Shown here: positions 1 to 9,800 of the stretch, in pieces | Position numbering within the stretch: the first letter of the stretch is position 1 | How the letters are laid out: each line of letters begins with the position of its first letter | From: a virus | Reading direction: 5' to 3' (one strand) | Virus record (IMG/VR): IMGVR_UViG_3300047095_000701 | Span: 1-32,665 of that record | Length of the DNA stretch: 32,665 bases | Position numbers and translations under genes: made by a program | Notes under the pieces: model-generated | What the model was told of the DNA's origin: nothing | The model's database searches: none | What the model saw: the letters and a program-made list of their open reading frames with translations, nothing else

Positions 1-215
1 TTAGCTAACGGATACGCCACTGATTGTCTATAAATATCTACTGTAATTGAAGCTCCGTTAGTCCCATCGATATTGGCTATAAGAATTGAATTTACTTTAT
101 ACACAAATCCACTATCGGATGCATTAGTAAGCAACGATGCTGGGGAGGTAGTAACTTCCAGCATCGATGTTTTGCCGATCATAGATGTCAGATTAACTAT
201 ATTTGGAGCTGACAT
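1..215 (-). CDS. small virion-type structural protein, 3' end outside window
   Basis: A reading frame opens with ATG at 215-213 and runs off the left edge after 71 codons without a stop. It begins MSAPNIVNLTSMIGKTSMLE and contains an SILIANIDGTNGASITVDIY stretch. This resembles a family of about 110-residue beta-rich proteins found near fibre genes in many tailed phages, in which 'N.DGTN..SI.VDIYR' is typical; the resemblance is from memory and no search was run. The start lies 3 bp after the stop of the preceding gene, which fits the packed operon. It is probably a virion or fibre-associated protein, but its exact role is unknown. The C-terminal part is missing. Confidence 0.7.
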   Translation of the reverse strand, partial: MSAPNIVNLTSMIGKTSMLEVTTSPASLLTNASDSGFVYKVNSILIANIDGTNGASITVDIYRQSVAYPLA

Positions 216-218
216 TAT

Positions 219-473
219 TTACCCTATGATTTTTGCTAATGCTAAACTTTTGCCCACTGAGATTCCCCCACCTCCTCCGGCGACGCCCCAAGTGCCGTCA
301 CCTTTAAGAAATTTACTCGAATCTCCGCTTACTGGTGCAGGTACACAACCTTTCGAGCCTCCACTACCTGTATCTCCGATAAATACAGGTAACAAAGAAG
401 CATTTAATGAATCCGCCAGCGAAAATTGCTGGACCCTCCCAGCACTAAGTTTTAATGGAATAGCTTCGCTCAC
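219..473 (-). CDS. small tail-fibre-like protein with KFLKGDGTWG motif
   Basis: The frame extends upstream to an ATG at 527, but the best start is GTG at 473-471. That start overlaps the TGA of the previous gene as GTGA and has GGAG 10 bases upstream, the coupling style used throughout this operon. It gives 84 residues (VSEAIPLKLSAGRVQQFSLA onward). Residues around 54-64 read SSKFLKGDGTW, a linker motif seen again and again in phage tail fibre proteins, followed by a glycine run. No catalytic motif is visible. It probably belongs to the fibre apparatus. The longer ATG version would force a 58-base overlap and is less likely. Confidence 0.6.
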   Translation of the reverse strand: MSEAIPLKLSAGRVQQFSLADSLNASLLPVFIGDTGSGGSKGCVPAPVSGDSSKFLKGDGTWGVAGGGGGISVGKSLALAKIIG

Positions 474-760
474 GCGTCCACCGCTCCAGCGTACTCGTCC
501 ATCGTCTTCAGCTGCGTATAAGCCCACGCCACAGCGTCCCCGTCGCCTCCGGTATACTCAACGCTATGCATCCGGGTATCTACCGGCTGATAGTCAGTAC
601 TGTCAGCATTGCGCCAAATATCAACAACAATATCACAGCTAAACTTTGGTACGCTAACGATATCTTTGTTGCGCCTCACACTAGAGCGCACTACCCGCGC
701 ATATGGCGTCGGAATCGGAAATCCCTGGTCATTGGTCATGGACGAAAGAATTAAAGCCAT
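470..760 (-). CDS. conserved small phage protein of the fibre region
   Basis: This 96-residue protein begins MALILSSMTNDQGFPIPTPY. The ATG at 760 is preceded by an AAAGGGG ribosome site and lies 14 bp after the adhesin stop. The pattern of a short strand, 'T.(D/E)QGF.IP..YARV', then a central beta region and a C-terminal helix (YTQLKTMDEYAGAVDA) matches a family of roughly 95-residue hypothetical proteins often found beside tail fibre genes in siphoviruses. No enzymatic motif is present. Its role is unknown; a fibre chaperone or small virion protein are both possible. A second ATG at 739 (MTNDQGFP) is a weaker alternative start. Confidence 0.65.
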   Translation of the reverse strand: MALILSSMTNDQGFPIPTPYARVVRSSVRRNKDIVSVPKFSCDIVVDIWRNADSTDYQPVDTRMHSVEYTGGDGDAVAWAYTQLKTMDEYAGAVDA

Positions 761-774
761 CTATTTCCCCTTTG

Positions 775-2076
775 TTATGCGTACACACACTCGGTTGCCC
801 ACACTGTAGCAACCCATCTAATATTCGTTGTTGCTTTTCCGACTACGGTCAGAGCTACTCCACCATTCGTTGTATCTGCGGTTACTGTGAGTGTGCATTC
901 AGCCAGATTTGCGTCAGCAGCTGTTTGTGTCGGGGTGATGGTGCCGACAATAGCCGTATTTGCAGCTGCTGCACCACGACGCACCAGACCTGAAAACTCA
1001 AACATCACAGCTTCATCCCCATCACCGCGCTTGCGACGACCGATGACCAGTCCACGCAGTGCGTATCCGCCATTATTTGGCAACGATATCAGATTTGTTG
1101 TGCTTGGAGCACCTGCATCAGTGGTAAGTACGGTAGCTGTTGTATCTGTCGTGGCTCGACGCAGAATATAGATACCAAGCTGGGAGTCAGCAGCAGTATC
1201 AAAAATACCATTACCGAAAGCTATCTTTCCCGTACTCGCTGCTGAATTTGAGTTATAGCCTAAAGCCGATCCGTTTACTCCAGAGGTACTACCCCAGCCA
1301 CAAGCTGTTCCTGCATAGGCAGCAGTAGAGCTACCTCCAAGTGCGCTGCCGTAATTACCTCCAGCATTTGCGCTAACCCCTATAGCAGTTGCGCTGGTAG
1401 TATAGTAAGCGTTTGCTCCATTACCAACTGCTGTACCACTTGTTTGTGCTGTCGCATTTCTACCTATAGCGGTTGAGTAATCACTAGCAGCATTGGTCCC
1501 AGATCCAATTGCTACCGTATGTAATTTATCTCCTCCATTACCTGACGAGCCTAGGATAACTACATTCCCGGCACCTCCATAACACGTCCCCATTGCAGTA
1601 AATGTTCCCGCACCATTTATGTATCCACCACCAATCGCTACGGCTCCATCCCCCAGTGCAGGTGGGGTATATGCATTTGTAAAGTTAGCGGATATGACTC
1701 GTTTTGAATCTCGCTCTCCGATTTCCCACGCCGTGCCTGTACAATAAATGCGTGCACCTTCGCCTCGATACAGGAAAATTGTGGTGCGCCCATCAATTGT
1801 TTCAGTACTGTTTGGATCAATAGTGATGACGTGTGTAGCGGTATTGCTTGTGTTGACTATATCAACATAAAATCCAGATCCAAGCGTAGCAGCTGCTGTA
1901 AGACTGACTGTATAGCTACCACCAGAGCAATGCAGGATCTTTCCAAGGTCACCGGCAACGACCGTGTATGCAGCAGTCTTTGAATCGATGGTATAGGCTG
2001 TTGGACCTCCACTTGTAGCTGATGTAGCTTCGATATTACCGGTTACGGTATCTAATTGCAGAGTTTTCTTAGCCAT
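775..2076 (-). CDS. tail adhesin with YadA/Hia-like head repeats
   Basis: A 433-residue Ala/Gly/Ser/Thr-rich protein. Roughly residues 140-300 carry repeated units of the type AIGxxAxAxxxxSxAxG (for example ATAIGVSANAGGNYGSALGG), the signature of the trimeric YadA/Hia 'head' left-handed beta-roll. Residues 1-130 form a beta-rich N-terminal part (GRTTIFLYRGEGARIYCTGT) of the kind found in phage tail spikes. The C-terminal 90 residues (GLVIGRRKRGDGDEAVMFEF, ending in WVATVWATECVYA) look like a compact trimer-end or receptor domain. There is no autotransporter anchor, as expected for a virion protein. It probably acts as a trimeric receptor-binding fibre. It starts with an ATG that overlaps the endopeptidase stop (TAATG). 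Trimerisation and receptor role are inferred from the repeat type. Confidence 0.75.
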   Translation of the reverse strand: MAKKTLQLDTVTGNIEATSATSGGPTAYTIDSKTAAYTVVAGDLGKILHCSGGSYTVSLTAAATLGSGFYVDIVNTSNTATHVITIDPNSTETIDGRTTIFLYRGEGARIYCTGTAWEIGERDSKRVISANFTNAYTPPALGDGAVAIGGGYINGAGTFTAMGTCYGGAGNVVILGSSGNGGDKLHTVAIGSGTNAASDYSTAIGRNATAQTSGTAVGNGANAYYTTSATAIGVSANAGGNYGSALGGSSTAAYAGTACGWGSTSGVNGSALGYNSNSAASTGKIAFGNGIFDTAADSQLGIYILRRATTDTTATVLTTDAGAPSTTNLISLPNNGGYALRGLVIGRRKRGDGDEAVMFEFSGLVRRGAAAANTAIVGTITPTQTAADANLAECTLTVTADTTNGGVALTVVGKATTNIRWVATVWATECVYA

Positions 2077-2495
2077 TATACGGTCACTCCGTGCTCATAG
2101 CGCAGATCGGCGAGTGTTTTACCTTCAGTCCACTGGCAATGAGGATAATCTTTGAACGACTTCCATGATCCTCCCCATTCGAGTCCCAGACTCATCGCAA
2201 TTTTTCCAGCTTTTGTATATAACGCCACATTATCCCAATCGATCTTCCCATCAACCTTGACTGCGAAATCAAAAGCTCGACGAAAGTTATGATATGATTG
2301 TCCACCTTTTGCATTCGTAACTTTTTTGCCCGGCTTTGTTCGGCCCTGTGCATAGACATCATTTTGTTTTTCAATATCCCTATAAGTTGAGTATATCATA
2401 ACGTCAAGATTATTCAACTTGCACTCATTAACAAACTGATTAGCAAGTCGTTGCAGTTCAGGAAGTAAATCTTCGATTTTACGAGAGTCAATCAT
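2076..2495 (-). CDS. M15-family L-Ala-D-Glu peptidoglycan endopeptidase (endolysin)
   Basis: This 139-residue enzyme has the M15C (CwlK/Ply500-like) order of motifs: STYRDIEKQNDVYAQGRTKP at 36-55, a VTNAKGGQSYHN block at 59-70, the AFD at 74-76, WGGSW at 107-111 and PHCQ at 118-121. The expected zinc ligands are H69, D76 and H119. The family cuts the L-Ala-D-Glu bond in peptidoglycan stems. The length is normal for a single catalytic domain with no wall-binding module. In the usual SxHxxGxAxD motif the glycine is replaced by R72. No signal peptide or membrane segment is visible, so release would need a holin; a holin pair lies at 25990-26380. The 4-bp ATGA overlap with the collagen-like gene suggests coupled translation. 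It could alternatively be carried on the virion. Confidence 0.85.
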   Translation of the reverse strand: MIDSRKIEDLLPELQRLANQFVNECKLNNLDVMIYSTYRDIEKQNDVYAQGRTKPGKKVTNAKGGQSYHNFRRAFDFAVKVDGKIDWDNVALYTKAGKIAMSLGLEWGGSWKSFKDYPHCQWTEGKTLADLRYEHGVTV

Positions 2496-3619
2496 GCTTG
2501 TATAATCCCTTTCGTTGGAGCAAATTTAAGAGTTGTTGCAGAAATTGCGACACCTAATTCTTGTACCACATAATTTGCAGTAGTAGGAATCGCAGTATCT
2601 GCCAGTCCGGCAGTAGTCGATAGATAATAGGTGCTACCAAGACTAAGACTATTTAGATAACTATTTCCACCACCAGTAAGTACAGTAACTGTATCACTTG
2701 TATTATAATTTGCGGATACATAGCCAGTAGCTGCGAGACTAATTGTAGTAGCGGATGCTTTACGAACTTTCAATGCACCTGAGTTATTATAAACATTAAC
2801 TACATTACCAGCAGTTAGAGACTCATCTGCGACGCCGATAACTGGCAATGCATAGGATAGCATAGTTGGGCTACCCCACGGAGAGCTTGTTGCATCAGTT
2901 TTCGGGCCATAGATTTCCAAGGTACTAACATTTATGTACCAATCATTCACTCCACCGATTGTATCTGCTGGTGCTCCGGCTTCATTTAGTACTGCGTAGC
3001 CTCGTTGCCCTTGGATTCCTTGTACGCCTTGAACTCCTTGAATTCCTTGTGGGCCTTGCGCGCCTTCAATTCCTTGTGCTCCAGTAGCACCTGTAGCACC
3101 GGTAGCACCAATAAGTGCGATAGGTGTACCCCAGATCGAAGTTTTTGGTCCATAGAGGAAATAAGTTACTGTATCGAGGTAGAAATCACCTACGACACCT
3201 GCGCCTGCTGAGGGTACTCCGACGCCATTAAGGATAGTATTACCTGCTGTACCTGTAGTTCCTTGGATACCTTGAGGGCCGGTAGGGCCTGTAGCACCTG
3301 TAGCGCCGGTGGCACCTGCACTACCTGTAGCTCCAGTATCGCCTTTTGCACCTTGAATGATAGAGATCCCATCGCTCCAGCCAACGACTGCTTTTGGGCC
3401 GTAGAGTTTATATTCGGCGAGGTCGATATAGAAGTCATCAACTTCGCCGGTTTCAAATGTAGGTGCTCCGTTACCATGCAATAGTGCGGAGCCTCTTGAG
3501 CCTTGCGAGCCTTGAACGCCTTGCAGGCCCTGTTGTCCTTGAATTCCTTGAGTGCCCTGAACACCTTGAACACCTTGAATTCCTTGTGGGCCGATATAAT
3601 CGTCATTAATAATACCCAT
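2492..3619 (-). CDS. collagen-like tail fibre protein with GDFY..LYGPK modules
   Basis: A 375-residue fibre. Three Gly-X-Y blocks (residues 10-43, 90-126 and 171-207) should form collagen-type triple helices. Each is followed by a small domain with the pattern G(D/N)(F/W)Y(I/L)(D/N)...(L/I)YGPK...W (about 60-84, 142-167, 222-253). From about residue 262 a beta-rich C-terminal domain begins (GVADESLTAGNVVNVYNNSG) and ends LGVAISATTLKFAPTKGIIQ, similar to C-terminal domains of other phage collagen-like proteins. ATG at 3619 follows an AGAGG ribosome site. It probably forms a trimeric rod in the tail tip or side fibre. Tandem Gly-X-Y DNA is prone to copy-number change, so rod length may vary between relatives. 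Confidence 0.8.
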   Translation of the reverse strand: MGIINDDYIGPQGIQGVQGVQGTQGIQGQQGLQGVQGSQGSRGSALLHGNGAPTFETGEVDDFYIDLAEYKLYGPKAVVGWSDGISIIQGAKGDTGATGSAGATGATGATGPTGPQGIQGTTGTAGNTILNGVGVPSAGAGVVGDFYLDTVTYFLYGPKTSIWGTPIALIGATGATGATGAQGIEGAQGPQGIQGVQGVQGIQGQRGYAVLNEAGAPADTIGGVNDWYINVSTLEIYGPKTDATSSPWGSPTMLSYALPVIGVADESLTAGNVVNVYNNSGALKVRKASATTISLAATGYVSANYNTSDTVTVLTGGGNSYLNSLSLGSTYYLSTTAGLADTAIPTTANYVVQELGVAISATTLKFAPTKGIIQA

Positions 3620-3628
3620 TTCGACCTC

Positions 3629-5143
3629 TTACAAAACTCGGTTATAATACCATTGCTGATCGTAATAACATGTATACATATTACCCGACTCGCCGATTAA
3701 AAGTCCTCTAGCATTTATGTATGCATGAGAGGAGTAACTTCGTACATACCCATCTGTATTAGATTGGATATAGATATCTGTCATAGGCTCAATAAGATCT
3801 AATTTTTCAGGAGCATTTTGTAAAGTTTGTAATGGGGATGACCCAAATGAAGGAGATAGACCTAATATAGGTAAATCAGATGCTCCACAACTATATACAT
3901 CTCCGCTTGTGGTTAATAACATAACCCCTTTAGTCGGAGCATACGTAGTAGGAGTATATGTTGCAGGTACATATGTATATTGTCTAATAACCTGACATTT
4001 TGTTACCGGCAGAGCAAGTATTAAGGTTGGAGTATCTATATTTGTAGTACTTCCTACCCAAAATCCTCCCCATTTATATGCGTATAATGTCGATTTCTCA
4101 ATACCTACTACATACGGATATTGATACCACTTACTAGGATCATCTAAGCTCTGATGGAACGTCCCTACATGAATAGATTCGTACAGCCCTGAAACAAGGG
4201 TCCAATCTTCTATAATTGTTGCTCCTCCGGGAATACCTAACTGACTGTACTGATTATCACCTTTAACCCATAATTCCCCCGATTCAAGCAATACGTATCT
4301 AGAAATTCTATCATCTGTAGCTGAATCAACTATAATACATTTTTTTATGGTAGAACTAAATTCCTTATCAACATCAAATATGGATTTAGAGGACGCGTAG
4401 GATGTCTCGCTTAATTTTGATCCTGATACTACAGCTGCATGGCTATAGCCTATAATCACATCATCAATTGGTTGAGGATACTGATAAACTGGATGAAACG
4501 TATATGACGCAAATGAAGATTTATTAAGCCCATTTAGCTTTAATGTTGTTGTATATGTATTAGCTGAGGTATAAAAATATAGAATCCCTTCTTTAAGTAC
4601 AAATATATTAAGACTTGTATTTACCGCTACGGACCCATAACTAGTCCCCGCCCAAAAATTATCTACATTAGTGAGCACATCCACAACACCTCTATCTATC
4701 CGAAGAGCTTTATCGGAGGTTAGGGTGACCAGATATTGATACGAGTCTATTGAGTATCCGTTAGAGTACAGAAAATATTTCTGTATTGGGTTACTAGCTT
4801 TATAGATTGTGACCCACTTATTTTCATGGATACTTTTTATGGTAGCGTCATTGAATAGTCTACATACTCCACGTTGTGTAACCGAATACTTACTCGAAAC
4901 GCTTACTTTATCTCCAGCTGTATTAGCGTAATTGCTATCATTATCTATAATATAATTTTTCGTAGCTACGTCGGATAATACGCATTTTTTTATATCGATA
5001 TTATACACAAATGAATCGCGTAGTGTCGACGCTATTGGAATCGTATTGTACGAGTTTAGCCCTCGCAACGTACTATCGACGTGTGATCGGGTGGTGGTAT
5101 CGACAATTTCAGATTGAAGGTTGCTAAAATCAGAATTAATCAA
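3629..5143 (-). CDS. RCC1/BLIP-II-like beta-propeller tip protein (second copy)
   Basis: A 504-residue protein starting at a TTG (5143-5141) that overlaps the end of the preceding gene by 8 bp; AGG lies about 11 bases upstream and no ATG is available near the 5' end. Repeated blade-like segments such as LLESGELWVKGDNQYSQLGI and MLLTTSGDVYSCGA match the 'sG.lw.wG.n...qLG' pattern of RCC1/BLIP-II propellers. Blades are degenerate and interspersed with other beta-rich sequence. RCC1-type repeats usually form 6-7-bladed propellers that bind proteins. Here the likely role is host contact at the tail tip. The neighbouring gene at 5136-6812 has the same type of repeat, so the two probably arose by duplication or form a hetero-assembly. 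Function is inferred. Confidence 0.65.
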   Translation of the reverse strand: MINSDFSNLQSEIVDTTTRSHVDSTLRGLNSYNTIPIASTLRDSFVYNIDIKKCVLSDVATKNYIIDNDSNYANTAGDKVSVSSKYSVTQRGVCRLFNDATIKSIHENKWVTIYKASNPIQKYFLYSNGYSIDSYQYLVTLTSDKALRIDRGVVDVLTNVDNFWAGTSYGSVAVNTSLNIFVLKEGILYFYTSANTYTTTLKLNGLNKSSFASYTFHPVYQYPQPIDDVIIGYSHAAVVSGSKLSETSYASSKSIFDVDKEFSSTIKKCIIVDSATDDRISRYVLLESGELWVKGDNQYSQLGIPGGATIIEDWTLVSGLYESIHVGTFHQSLDDPSKWYQYPYVVGIEKSTLYAYKWGGFWVGSTTNIDTPTLILALPVTKCQVIRQYTYVPATYTPTTYAPTKGVMLLTTSGDVYSCGASDLPILGLSPSFGSSPLQTLQNAPEKLDLIEPMTDIYIQSNTDGYVRSYSSHAYINARGLLIGESGNMYTCYYDQQWYYNRVL

Positions 5144-6812
5144 TAGTGTCTACCTGATTAAACATAGGTTGAGACACATTAGCTATACTACCTATACCTA
5201 ATGAATTTAATATACTCACTCCCCGTGCATAAAGTTTGCCACCTGAGGTCAGTACAAACGTACGTAAATACTGATCATAGGACGACATTTCTGTTGCTCC
5301 GGGATACTTATGTATGTAGCATCTAACATCCACTATAGTTTCTGATGCAGATAAGCCATATAACGGAATCAGACTAAAGTATTGCCCAGCACTTATATCA
5401 TTATATAAAATTGTACTATTATTTAGAATTACATATGTAGCGTACGTAGTATAGTTACTATATTGAATGTATGATCGTGTAGAAACTAGAGCTACAGCAT
5501 CGGTAATTTGAGATATAGTGCCTGATAAATCCTGCTTATAACAAGCAACTGGAGTAGTACGCTGAGTCAAACTTCCATCGGCTAATTGGTACGAGTTATT
5601 ACCTCCCCAGCCATAGACATCTCCTGTGGTAGTTACTCCGAGAACAGAAATTTGTGCCCCAACATTAAAGACTTCAATATCAGTAAATGCATATCCAGTT
5701 AGGTGAGTGAATTCGCTTAAATCAGTTGTATTACCAAGCCCAAAGGATCCGTTAGTATTTACGCCTCGTACCCACAATTCGCCATTAGTTAGTAGTACAA
5801 ATTCTCCTCCAGTATGACTGTAACAAAACTTCCCAATAGGGGATAAGAAAGTATGTGATAATTCAAAGCTTGTTGTATATGTAGCTCCAGCAACATATAA
5901 TTCATAATTTGTATATAAATACGTACGTTGACCGGTACTAACAATCTTTTGAATACCTTCAACAAAAAATTCGAGCGCGGTAAAAGCGGTTAGGCTGGAT
6001 GTATTCCCAGTACCTAACGACCCGGCATAATTATCCCCCTTTACGTAAATCGCCTCGTCGGTCAGTGCAAAGTAATTTACATATGAAGCATTCCATCCAC
6101 CAATATAGACATTGGAGGCATTACTAACATCCAAATTTTTCGTCATTACTGGAGCTATAGATGAATTATATACAACATTTTCCCAGAGATTTCCATCAAC
6201 ATCTATAGCAAAAGTTTGCTTAGCACTCGGAATCACTTTAGCTATATCGATAATATCATCGGACCTAAATATCATATATGATGGATTTGCGCTACCTATA
6301 GATGTTGAAGTAGCATAGACTCCATCAGATCTGGTTAAATAATAACCGTTAACCTCTGTATACGCACCAAACGTAACTACATCATTTGTAGTAGTTACGT
6401 AGCACATAGAGCGTACTGGGGGAAAATACGTATCTTCAGGCAATTTCAGCGCTTTTGTTGACGTCCCTTCAATCCACGCAGCAACTCCATCTTTCATCCC
6501 AATGATTTGTCCGGGTGTCCCAGGAATTAATTTTGAGATTGGGATTGAGTTATCAGCGAGCTCAGCTCCGTTTATATCTACTCCTACTAGTACGGATGAA
6601 GTATCGAGTGTGCCTAGTCTGATCCACGACGCATTGTCACCGCTACGGATATATAGAAAATTATCAGTCAAGTTTGCCCAGAACATATAAGGCATCATCG
6701 TTGGGGGCTCTGTCTCCCCCGCATTCAATGTATTTGTGGCAAGGAGCATCTCATTTAACTTCGGTATTGTATACTCGGTCAATGAGCTCGGAAGCAGGTA
6801 ATTTGATTGCAT
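5136..6812 (-). CDS. RCC1/BLIP-II-like beta-propeller tip protein (first copy)
   Basis: A 558-residue protein with ATG at 6812 overlapping the stop of the J-like gene (TAATG). Residues about 1-135 are a phage fibre-type N-terminus containing ISKLIPGTPGQIIGMKDGVA, a motif common just before distal fibre domains. The rest carries several RCC1-like blades: IYVKGDNYAGSLGTGNTSS, LLTNGELWVRGVNTNGSFGL, TTTGDVYGWGGNNSYQLADG and LTSGGKLYARGVSILNSLGI. These are clear 'G.ly..G.n..g.LG.G' units. The N-terminal part probably docks to the tip and the propeller faces the host. No enzyme motif is visible. RCC1 repeats are best known from eukaryotic nuclear proteins and bacterial effectors, so their use as a phage tip module is notable. 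Confidence 0.75.
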   Translation of the reverse strand: MQSNYLLPSSLTEYTIPKLNEMLLATNTLNAGETEPPTMMPYMFWANLTDNFLYIRSGDNASWIRLGTLDTSSVLVGVDINGAELADNSIPISKLIPGTPGQIIGMKDGVAAWIEGTSTKALKLPEDTYFPPVRSMCYVTTTNDVVTFGAYTEVNGYYLTRSDGVYATSTSIGSANPSYMIFRSDDIIDIAKVIPSAKQTFAIDVDGNLWENVVYNSSIAPVMTKNLDVSNASNVYIGGWNASYVNYFALTDEAIYVKGDNYAGSLGTGNTSSLTAFTALEFFVEGIQKIVSTGQRTYLYTNYELYVAGATYTTSFELSHTFLSPIGKFCYSHTGGEFVLLTNGELWVRGVNTNGSFGLGNTTDLSEFTHLTGYAFTDIEVFNVGAQISVLGVTTTGDVYGWGGNNSYQLADGSLTQRTTPVACYKQDLSGTISQITDAVALVSTRSYIQYSNYTTYATYVILNNSTILYNDISAGQYFSLIPLYGLSASETIVDVRCYIHKYPGATEMSSYDQYLRTFVLTSGGKLYARGVSILNSLGIGSIANVSQPMFNQVDTID

Positions 6813-9800
6813 TATTCAGTCCATGCCAGCCAATTTAAGTATAAAGTATCAGGATGCGCTGAGACCCGAATTGTCGCCCCAGTTGTAGTAACGTCAACGT
6901 CAAAAGCATCGTTATTTCCTATCTCCAACGTCGGTACAACATCAAATGGAGCCTGAAAAGTTAGTGTATAATCCGACGCTACCGATGATGCTGGAATTTT
7001 CAATACACCGCGCTGTACCAACCTATCCTTAATTAAGGATAACATTATATTAGTGATTTTCCACCCAGTGTTGAGCTTATATTTTTTGTTCATTTTTGGG
7101 CTTATAGCATTAATATTGTAATGATTGTCGTACATAGGATATGTATATACATAATCTCTATTATCCGAAACAAAATATACTGTGTACGCACCAATTTTTG
7201 ACTGGTATTGTTCAACAGGTATTAGCGAAGTGTACGAATCGGTATACGTATTTCCGTATAACCAAGACTTCTTTGCTAGCACACTGCTTACCGGATTATT
7301 ATAGGATAATACCGCTTGCATCACATAATTATTATCCGGATTATACGGGTCATACGATGTGTACAATCTTACTTGGAGTGATATTCCAGAAGCACCTAGA
7401 TACTCATACATCAGCTTAATTCTTAACTGATAATCTCCAATATTAGTTTCTCCAATACCTTGAGTATTAACTGATTTAATTGGCCCTAATTGATTATTTT
7501 CATAGATACAGTACTTTATATTTGTTGAGGAATACGTTCCTCCATTATAAGTCTTTGACTCGTACCAAACAATAATATCTCCTTCCGCATAGGTCGCGGA
7601 CGAACTAATTTGGGGTGAGCCTGCACTATTTTGCCCGATGTTCATAGTTAATCCATCGCCTGATTGAATTCCACCATTCCATACAGTGCATCCAAACCAT
7701 TGATGAGGTTTATCGGTGAATACGATTAGATCGTTGTCCGTGTAGTCAATTAAGCATTTATATTTTACAGACCCTGATAATCTAACCGCATCCATTCCTT
7801 TAGGTACCAACTGAAAATCTTCGCCCAAAGTAATTGTGGATCCTATTACCCCTTCGTTGTACTCTACAGGTCTAGTTTGAATTACATTAGCATTTCTGTA
7901 ATATTCTAACTGCAAATCTACCACCGTTGTATCCCACTGCGACTCTGCCATATCCAACATAGTCACGCTAGGGCTGATGTAATACCTACTTAACGAACTC
8001 AGCGCTACAGTATTAGTGCTAAAACTATGTATTAATGCAGTTGTAGAAGGAGCTATCGTTGCATCAGCTCCAGTCATATTAGTTAATACACAGTCCGATC
8101 CGTCAAAATACGGATAGCTAGAGTTAGTATCCGTCTTATACGCAGATAAACTAAGCTTACTAATTTGAGGCCCAGTAGGCATTATCTGCCCATCAAGCCA
8201 TGTCCCATCTACAGTCCGTGCAGTGTATAATTTATTAGCTACACTATCAAAGTAGGAACTAGCTTCGACTGATACGGATTCAGAAGAACCTAGATATATC
8301 GGAATCCATTTTTGAGCATACTTAGGCCCATATAACTTTATGTAGTTTAGGTCACGAGCTATGACAAATTCACCTAACAATGATACAGACCCATTCGAGG
8401 AATCATCAACAGTTGTGACTTCTGGAATAGTTAGTGATAGACTGCCACTACCAGATGTAGTATATAGACAGGCCGGATTGTCGTAATCTATGATGAACGA
8501 GTTAGCATCGATGGATGATACCGGAGCATTTTTTGTAACTACATTAATTTTATACCCATCGACAGTTTTTACAGTAGCGTTAACTAACTGAGTAGACCAA
8601 GACCACGGATTCCTGCTACCATAATATAATGTATTATTATTAAATGAGATTACATCCGTTGCAGTAGTAGTATCGTTAATACCTAAATTAATCGTATTTG
8701 TTCCGGCTGAATCTAATTGATACGAATTTGTGGATGTTGCTGCTGTAAACGCTGTGTGCCTATATAAGCAGTGAGCGTCTACGGTAGATATCATTTTATG
8801 TGTTGTACCATCTTTATATATAAATGTAGTATTAGACAAGACAGTAGGTACGTAGCGCGAACGAGCTCCAAATATAAAGTAGGCGTTTAGGTCGCTTTTA
8901 GTATATATAAAATTAAATAATGACAGATCTGAACAAGTAACATATGAGCTATCAGATGAAATACTGGCTGGGCCAAATATTAAATCTGTTAATTTTATCA
9001 AAAATATATTCGTATCCGGACTTACTGCGTATCCTATCGAATTGCTTAATGCTGAACTAGATGTGCGACGTAGCGCTGACGCGTCAGCTCGACTTTTCAG
9101 TAATTTAGTCTCAGCATATACTACTGTCCAGCCATTGCTGTTGATTCCTATTTTCATTAATTTAGCTCTATGATATCCAGATGCATCTATGAGGCTGATT
9201 AAATACACATAGCGCTCATTATTAGAATCAAGTGCAAATGGGTGATATGTCGTGGCTAGAATAGCATCGTACTCAGTCGGCGAACAGATTTTTACTATAA
9301 TCCCTCGCACAGCTGCGTTTGTATCCTTTCCTTTAGTGTACATAACTCCAGAAGGAATATCCCTATCTACTATCAAATACGGAGCCATCGTAGATGAGGT
9401 GTTGAATGTCCGCTGTAATTTATATCCTGTATCTAAGCACGATACCGTAAAGTTATCCGATGTAAGTACAGATGTAGTTACTATAGTCTTATTATGATTA
9501 GTAGCTAATAAATCGTACTCGGCGCTAGTAGATGAAAAGGTCGCCGTATACGAATTATTAGGTGCAAGCAAATTCACCGTAGAATCCATACCACCTATGC
9601 CATAATTGATCACAGCCGGAAACGTTACTAATGGTGCTAAGTTTCCGTAGTAAGTTAACTGTAATTTAAGGCCATGTGAGTACGTTGCGATCCCTAATCT
9701 GTAATTACTGGATGTATCAAAATTAGTAATAGGGATTCCATTGATAGCCCCATTAACGTAATAACTATTTGCGTGAGGTGTAGTTCTAGGTCCGTACAAA

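Noticed and set aside
219-527. ATG at 527 as the start of the small fibre-like protein
   Set aside because: It needs a 58-bp overlap; the GTG at 473 overlaps the upstream stop by 4 bp and has a ribosome site.
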